A stretch of 64,000 nucleotides of DNA from positions 62,001-126,000 of the forward strand of contig NEWQ02000008.1 of the NCBI GenBank assembly GCA_002869855.2, given 5' to 3'. Of the stretch, positions 61,662 through 64,000 are shown piece by piece. The stretch is from Nitrospira sp. CG24D. Lineage in GTDB: Bacteria > Nitrospirota > Nitrospiria > Nitrospirales > Nitrospiraceae. The position numbers and the translations under genes were made by a program. Numbering within the stretch: position 1 is the stretch's first letter; each line of letters begins with the position of its first letter. Under the pieces are notes generated by a model. The model was not told where the DNA came from, searched no databases, and was given only the letters and a program-made list of their open reading frames with translations.

Positions 61662-62453
61662 TTACAAATCTTTGATCAGGGTTAATTCGGAGAAGAGATC
61701 GGGGCGTTGAATTGTGTAGCCGAGATCTTGTGTGAGCTTGGCGTTGGAGATACGTTTTCCGGTGTCTTGTGTAGAGGCGGACTGGGGTGATCGCACGTTC
61801 CAGTGCTGTTCTGCCGTAAGGCAGATCTCTTCCCAGGTTCGTTGTGTGCCGTCGCTGACGTTGTAGGCTTCGCCGGGGGTCCCCCGTTCCAGCGCGGCGA
61901 GGCAGATGGCTGCGAGGTCTTCGACGTGAATCAGGTTCACATACTTGCGTGATGACTTGACGCGGCCGGTTCGGATCCAGTCGAGAGGATTTCGTCCGGG
62001 TCCATAAATCCCGGCCACCCGCAGGACGATGGCGCGCTGTTCCCGGCGGAGGTACTCTTCACCTTGCACCCGCGGCTTACTAAGATCGATCGGGGCGTTC
62101 TCGCTGATCCAGGGTGGTGGGTACTCCTGTGAGTCTCCCTGGTCATAGGCGGAGGTGCTGCCGAGTACGACAAGGCGGCGAGGAGAACCAGTCAGTGTCG
62201 CAGCGAATTGCCGGACCAGCTCAATCGGCGTTGCTGGAAAGCACCAGAGGAGATCGGCATCGCGGGGGATGTTTCCCCACGTGTCTGGCTGGGACAAATC
62301 AAACCGGAGACGTTGGACCGGCGGCACATAGCTGAGATGCTGCTCCGGCGCACGGCTTGTGGCAAAGACCTTCGGCGAACGATCCGCAACGAGCGGCCAA
62401 AGAAAACGGGCAGTGTAGCCGGAACCGAGTATGATCAATGGTGAGGAGGGCAC
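61662..62453 (-). CDS. NAD-dependent epimerase/dehydratase-like (extended SDR) protein
   Basis: A 263-residue Rossmann protein: PLIILGSGYTARFLWPL (nucleotide loop, close to YeeZ), LVVLGSTSAYDQGDSQE, VLRVAGIYGPGRNPLDWI, and NLIHVEDLAAICLAALERG. The SDR tyrosine-lysine pair is not in YxxxK form; the expected position reads RVQGEEYLRREQ, so catalysis is uncertain. The GTG at 62453 with GGAGA upstream is chosen over an ATG at 62597. Substrate unknown. Confidence 0.75.
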   Translation of the reverse strand: MPSSPLIILGSGYTARFLWPLVADRSPKVFATSRAPEQHLSYVPPVQRLRFDLSQPDTWGNIPRDADLLWCFPATPIELVRQFAATLTGSPRRLVVLGSTSAYDQGDSQEYPPPWISENAPIDLSKPRVQGEEYLRREQRAIVLRVAGIYGPGRNPLDWIRTGRVKSSRKYVNLIHVEDLAAICLAALERGTPGEAYNVSDGTQRTWEEICLTAEQHWNVRSPQSASTQDTGKRISNAKLTQDLGYTIQRPDLFSELTLIKDL

Positions 62454-62608
62454 AGTGAGTCGTCTCCGTCTGTAAATGAAGACAGTGTGCCAGCGGTTAT
62501 TGATGAGAGTCCATTGAAATCCCTGCTGATTGTGTTGGCACAGGTTTTCCATAGTGATATAAATCGAGTGGGTTTCGTGCTGCGGGATACGAACCAAAGG
62601 AAATGCAC

Positions 62609-63445
62609 ATGCACATGAACATTCGAATGTTGTCAGGCCTGATGCTGCCGATGTTGCTCCTTCTGAGTGGATGTCCGGGAAGTGATGGTGGCCCTGGAGG
62701 AATTACAGAGGGGGCGTCTGTACCGGCAATTGCTTATGTGGCCAATAGCGGCGCTAATAATGTGTCGGGGTACGCGATCAATACAGCAACAGGTGCGTTA
62801 GTTGCGGTTACGGGTTCACCCTTCCCTGCGGGGACAAACCCGCAGGGAGTGGCGGTTTCTTCGAATGGCTCCTTTGTGTATGTGGCGAACAGTGGGGGCA
62901 ACGTGTCGGCCTACACGGTCACTTCGGGGACCGGGGTGTTGACGGCAGTGGCGAGCTCTCCATTTAGCGCAGGCACGAATCCAAGTGCGGTGACTGTTTC
63001 ACCGAACGGGCAGTTTGTGTATGTGGCGAACAGTGGGGGCAACGTGTCGGCCTACACGATCACAGCGGGGACCGGGGTGTTGGCGGCAGTGGCGGGCTCT
63101 CCATTTAGCGCGGGCACGAATCCAAGTGCGGTGACTGTTTCACCGAACGGGCAGTTTGTGTATGTGGCGAACAGTGGGGGTAACGTGTCGGCCTACACGA
63201 TCACAGCGGGGACCGGGGTGTTGACACCCATAGCCGGCTCGCCGTTCGCAGCAGGAACCACTCCAAACGGAATTACGGTTGAGCCAAATGGGCAGTTTGT
63301 GTATGTGGGGAATGGTGGAGGCGATGTGTCGTCGTATGCGATCACGGCGTCAGGCGTGAATGCAGGTGCACTGACGGCCATAACGGGCTCACCCTTTCCA
63401 GCTGGATCCATTCCTTCTGGTATAGCAACACCTGGCCGCCCATAA
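62609..63445 (+). CDS. Beta-propeller lipoprotein with near-identical tandem repeats
   Basis: A 278-residue lipoprotein (signal GLMLPMLLLLSGC; lipobox LLSGC) made of about five 47-residue repeats of the YVTN/lactonase type: GQFVYVANSGGNVSAYTI, GTGVLAAVAGSPFSAGTNPS, AVTVSPN. Five blades is below the seven of most such propellers, so the protein may have lost or gained blades. The ATG at 62609 has AAAGGA at good spacing. It resembles cell-surface or secreted binding proteins; the ligand is unknown. Confidence 0.8.
   Translation: MHMNIRMLSGLMLPMLLLLSGCPGSDGGPGGITEGASVPAIAYVANSGANNVSGYAINTATGALVAVTGSPFPAGTNPQGVAVSSNGSFVYVANSGGNVSAYTVTSGTGVLTAVASSPFSAGTNPSAVTVSPNGQFVYVANSGGNVSAYTITAGTGVLAAVAGSPFSAGTNPSAVTVSPNGQFVYVANSGGNVSAYTITAGTGVLTPIAGSPFAAGTTPNGITVEPNGQFVYVGNGGGDVSSYAITASGVNAGALTAITGSPFPAGSIPSGIATPGRP
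62867..63330 (+). repeat. 141-bp tandem repeat within the propeller gene
   Basis: The start of each blade (GGGCAGTTTGTGTATGTG or variant) recurs at 62867, 63008, 63149 and 63290, exactly 141 bases apart. The copies beginning at 63008 and 63149 are almost identical, so expansion was recent. Confidence 0.8.
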
Positions 63446-63463
63446 CGGGTTTCAGTGAAGACA

Positions 63464-63498
63464 GGACCCGTAGTATCAACCGATGCCACGGGCCTTTT
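63464..63498 (+). terminator. Probable terminator of the propeller gene
   Basis: GGACCCGTAGTATC (63464-63477) pairs with GATGCCACGGGCC (63482-63494) using G:T wobbles and one bulge, followed by TTTT. It lies 19 bases after the stop codon. Confidence 0.55.
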
Positions 63499-63581
63499 CC
63501 TGCTTCACACAAATCGTCCATTTGTAACGCGGTTGGCTAGGTCATAGAGTCCCCTCACATGGCGCGGTAAGATTTCACGCC

Positions 63582-63749
63582 ATGCCACTGTCTTCTTTTC
63601 ATCCCCGCATCGCGGAATGGTTTTTGACGCAGGTCGGGCAGCCGACGGGCGTGCAGCAGCCGGCCTGGGCGGCGATTCGATCCGGGGCGGATGCGCTCAT
63701 TGCTGCGCTGACCGGAATAGGGGCGATTCTGATTCTCACGCCCTGGTAA
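63582..63749 (+). pseudogene. Remnant of an Lhr-type DEAD/DEAH helicase (N-terminus only)
   Basis: A 55-codon frame (SSFHPRIAEWFLTQVGQPTG, VQQPAWAAIRSGADALIAAL) matches the first 45 residues of Lhr-type helicases, which continue with the Walker A APTGSGKT. Here that part reads ALTGIGAILIL and the frame stops at PW. The rest of the roughly 1,500-residue enzyme is absent, so this is a deletion relic. Confidence 0.6.
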
Positions 63750-63778
63750 CTATAAAGGGTTGGGATCTGCAGCCCTGG

Positions 63779-64000
63779 CTAGGCCGCTCTCTTTTCGAGT
63801 TCGGTTTGAAACACCTGACAGGCGTGGGTGAATGCAGTTTCGAGTGGATCGAGCAACGGCTCGGCGTCCTTGAGCGAGCCTCGACGACTGATCGCTTCGA
63901 TCTGCTGGCACAGGTCTGACAGGGAAACGGCCCCGAGTACGGTACTGCGTGATTTCAGACTGTGCGCGGCTTCGTTGACAAGCCGGGCTTCTCCGTCGGC
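63779..64000 (-). CDS. HPt domain, C-terminal end of a signalling protein (partial)
   Basis: The minus-strand frame ends with TAG at 63779-63781 and is open to the window edge (about 73 codons). It contains the phosphotransfer His in AAHSLKSRSTVLGAVSLSDLC, then QIEAISRRGSLKDAEPLLDPLETAF, the pattern of an HPt domain. It is most likely the C-terminus of a hybrid histidine kinase, cut by the window end. Confidence 0.8.
   Translation of the reverse strand, partial: ADGEARLVNEAAHSLKSRSTVLGAVSLSDLCQQIEAISRRGSLKDAEPLLDPLETAFTHACQVFQTELEKRAA

Noticed and set aside
63617..63919. 100-codon plus-strand frame over the Lhr relic and HPt end
   Set aside because: It overlaps two regions with clear family similarity in other frames and has no similarity itself.

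Overview
The window looks like an ordinary chromosomal stretch of a Nitrospira-like bacterium (phylum Nitrospirota). This is inferred from gene content, a GC of about 60 percent and codon use; no marker gene was searched. It is dense with housekeeping genes. No rRNA, tRNA, CRISPR array, complete IS element or prophage was recognised, and no gap without a gene exceeds about 300 bases.

Region by region. 1-3.7 kb: tail of a helix-hairpin-helix protein, then a MacA/MacB-type export system. 3.8-7.6 kb (minus): HD-GYP protein, RusA-like resolvase, MraZ and a small HTH protein, then FmdB and ComF. 7.8-12.4 kb: a LolD/YbbA-type ATPase coupled to a class 1A dihydroorotate dehydrogenase, a LuxR-type HTH protein, and a large FtsX/YbbP-type permease. 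12.5-13.4 kb: an AT-rich SIR2-like gene that looks foreign. 13.5-20 kb (minus): rplU-rpmA-obg-proB-nadD-rsfS-lapAB-bioB, behind a near-consensus promoter. 20.2-22.1 kb: a PilZ protein and ilvE, whose 3' end is replaced in frame by a high-GC fragment of another gene. 22.1-25.6 kb (minus): gap-pgk-tpiA-secG. 25.8-31.9 kb: mutS2, an exported Lon-like domain, an NtrC-type regulator with a degenerate receiver, queG and a small exported protein. 32-36.5 kb: SRPBCC protein, thiI, trxB, coaE and a beta-helix protein. 36.6-44.6 kb: a GlcG-like protein and lipoproteins, an enolase-superfamily epimerase, the ydbH-ynbE-ydbL operon, a sulfite-oxidase-like protein and small exported proteins. 44.8-51.8 kb: TVP38, a MerA-like flavoprotein and DUF3047, then radical SAM, DUF547, a diiron protein and a TIGR04283 glycosyltransferase; this resembles arsenosugar-associated loci. 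52.6-64 kb: a DHH-CBS-CCA fusion enzyme, a DUF6573-like protein, a J-domain protein, an operon of aminotransferase, DUF3365 heme protein and amidohydrolase, a CPBP protease flanked by two inverted-repeat elements, a nucleoside-diphosphate-sugar epimerase-like protein, a repeat-rich beta-propeller lipoprotein, a remnant of an Lhr-type helicase, and the HPt end of a signalling protein.

The signals most worth following are the ilvE chimera near 21.49-22.06 kb (assembly error or real recombination), a roughly 123-bp repeat element in opposite orientations around the CPBP gene with a decayed third copy at 51.8 kb, the AT-rich SIR2-like gene, several genes whose -10 box sits 6-7 bases before the start codon (probable leaderless mRNAs), an rsfS with no suitable AUG, and degenerate Lon-like and receiver domains.
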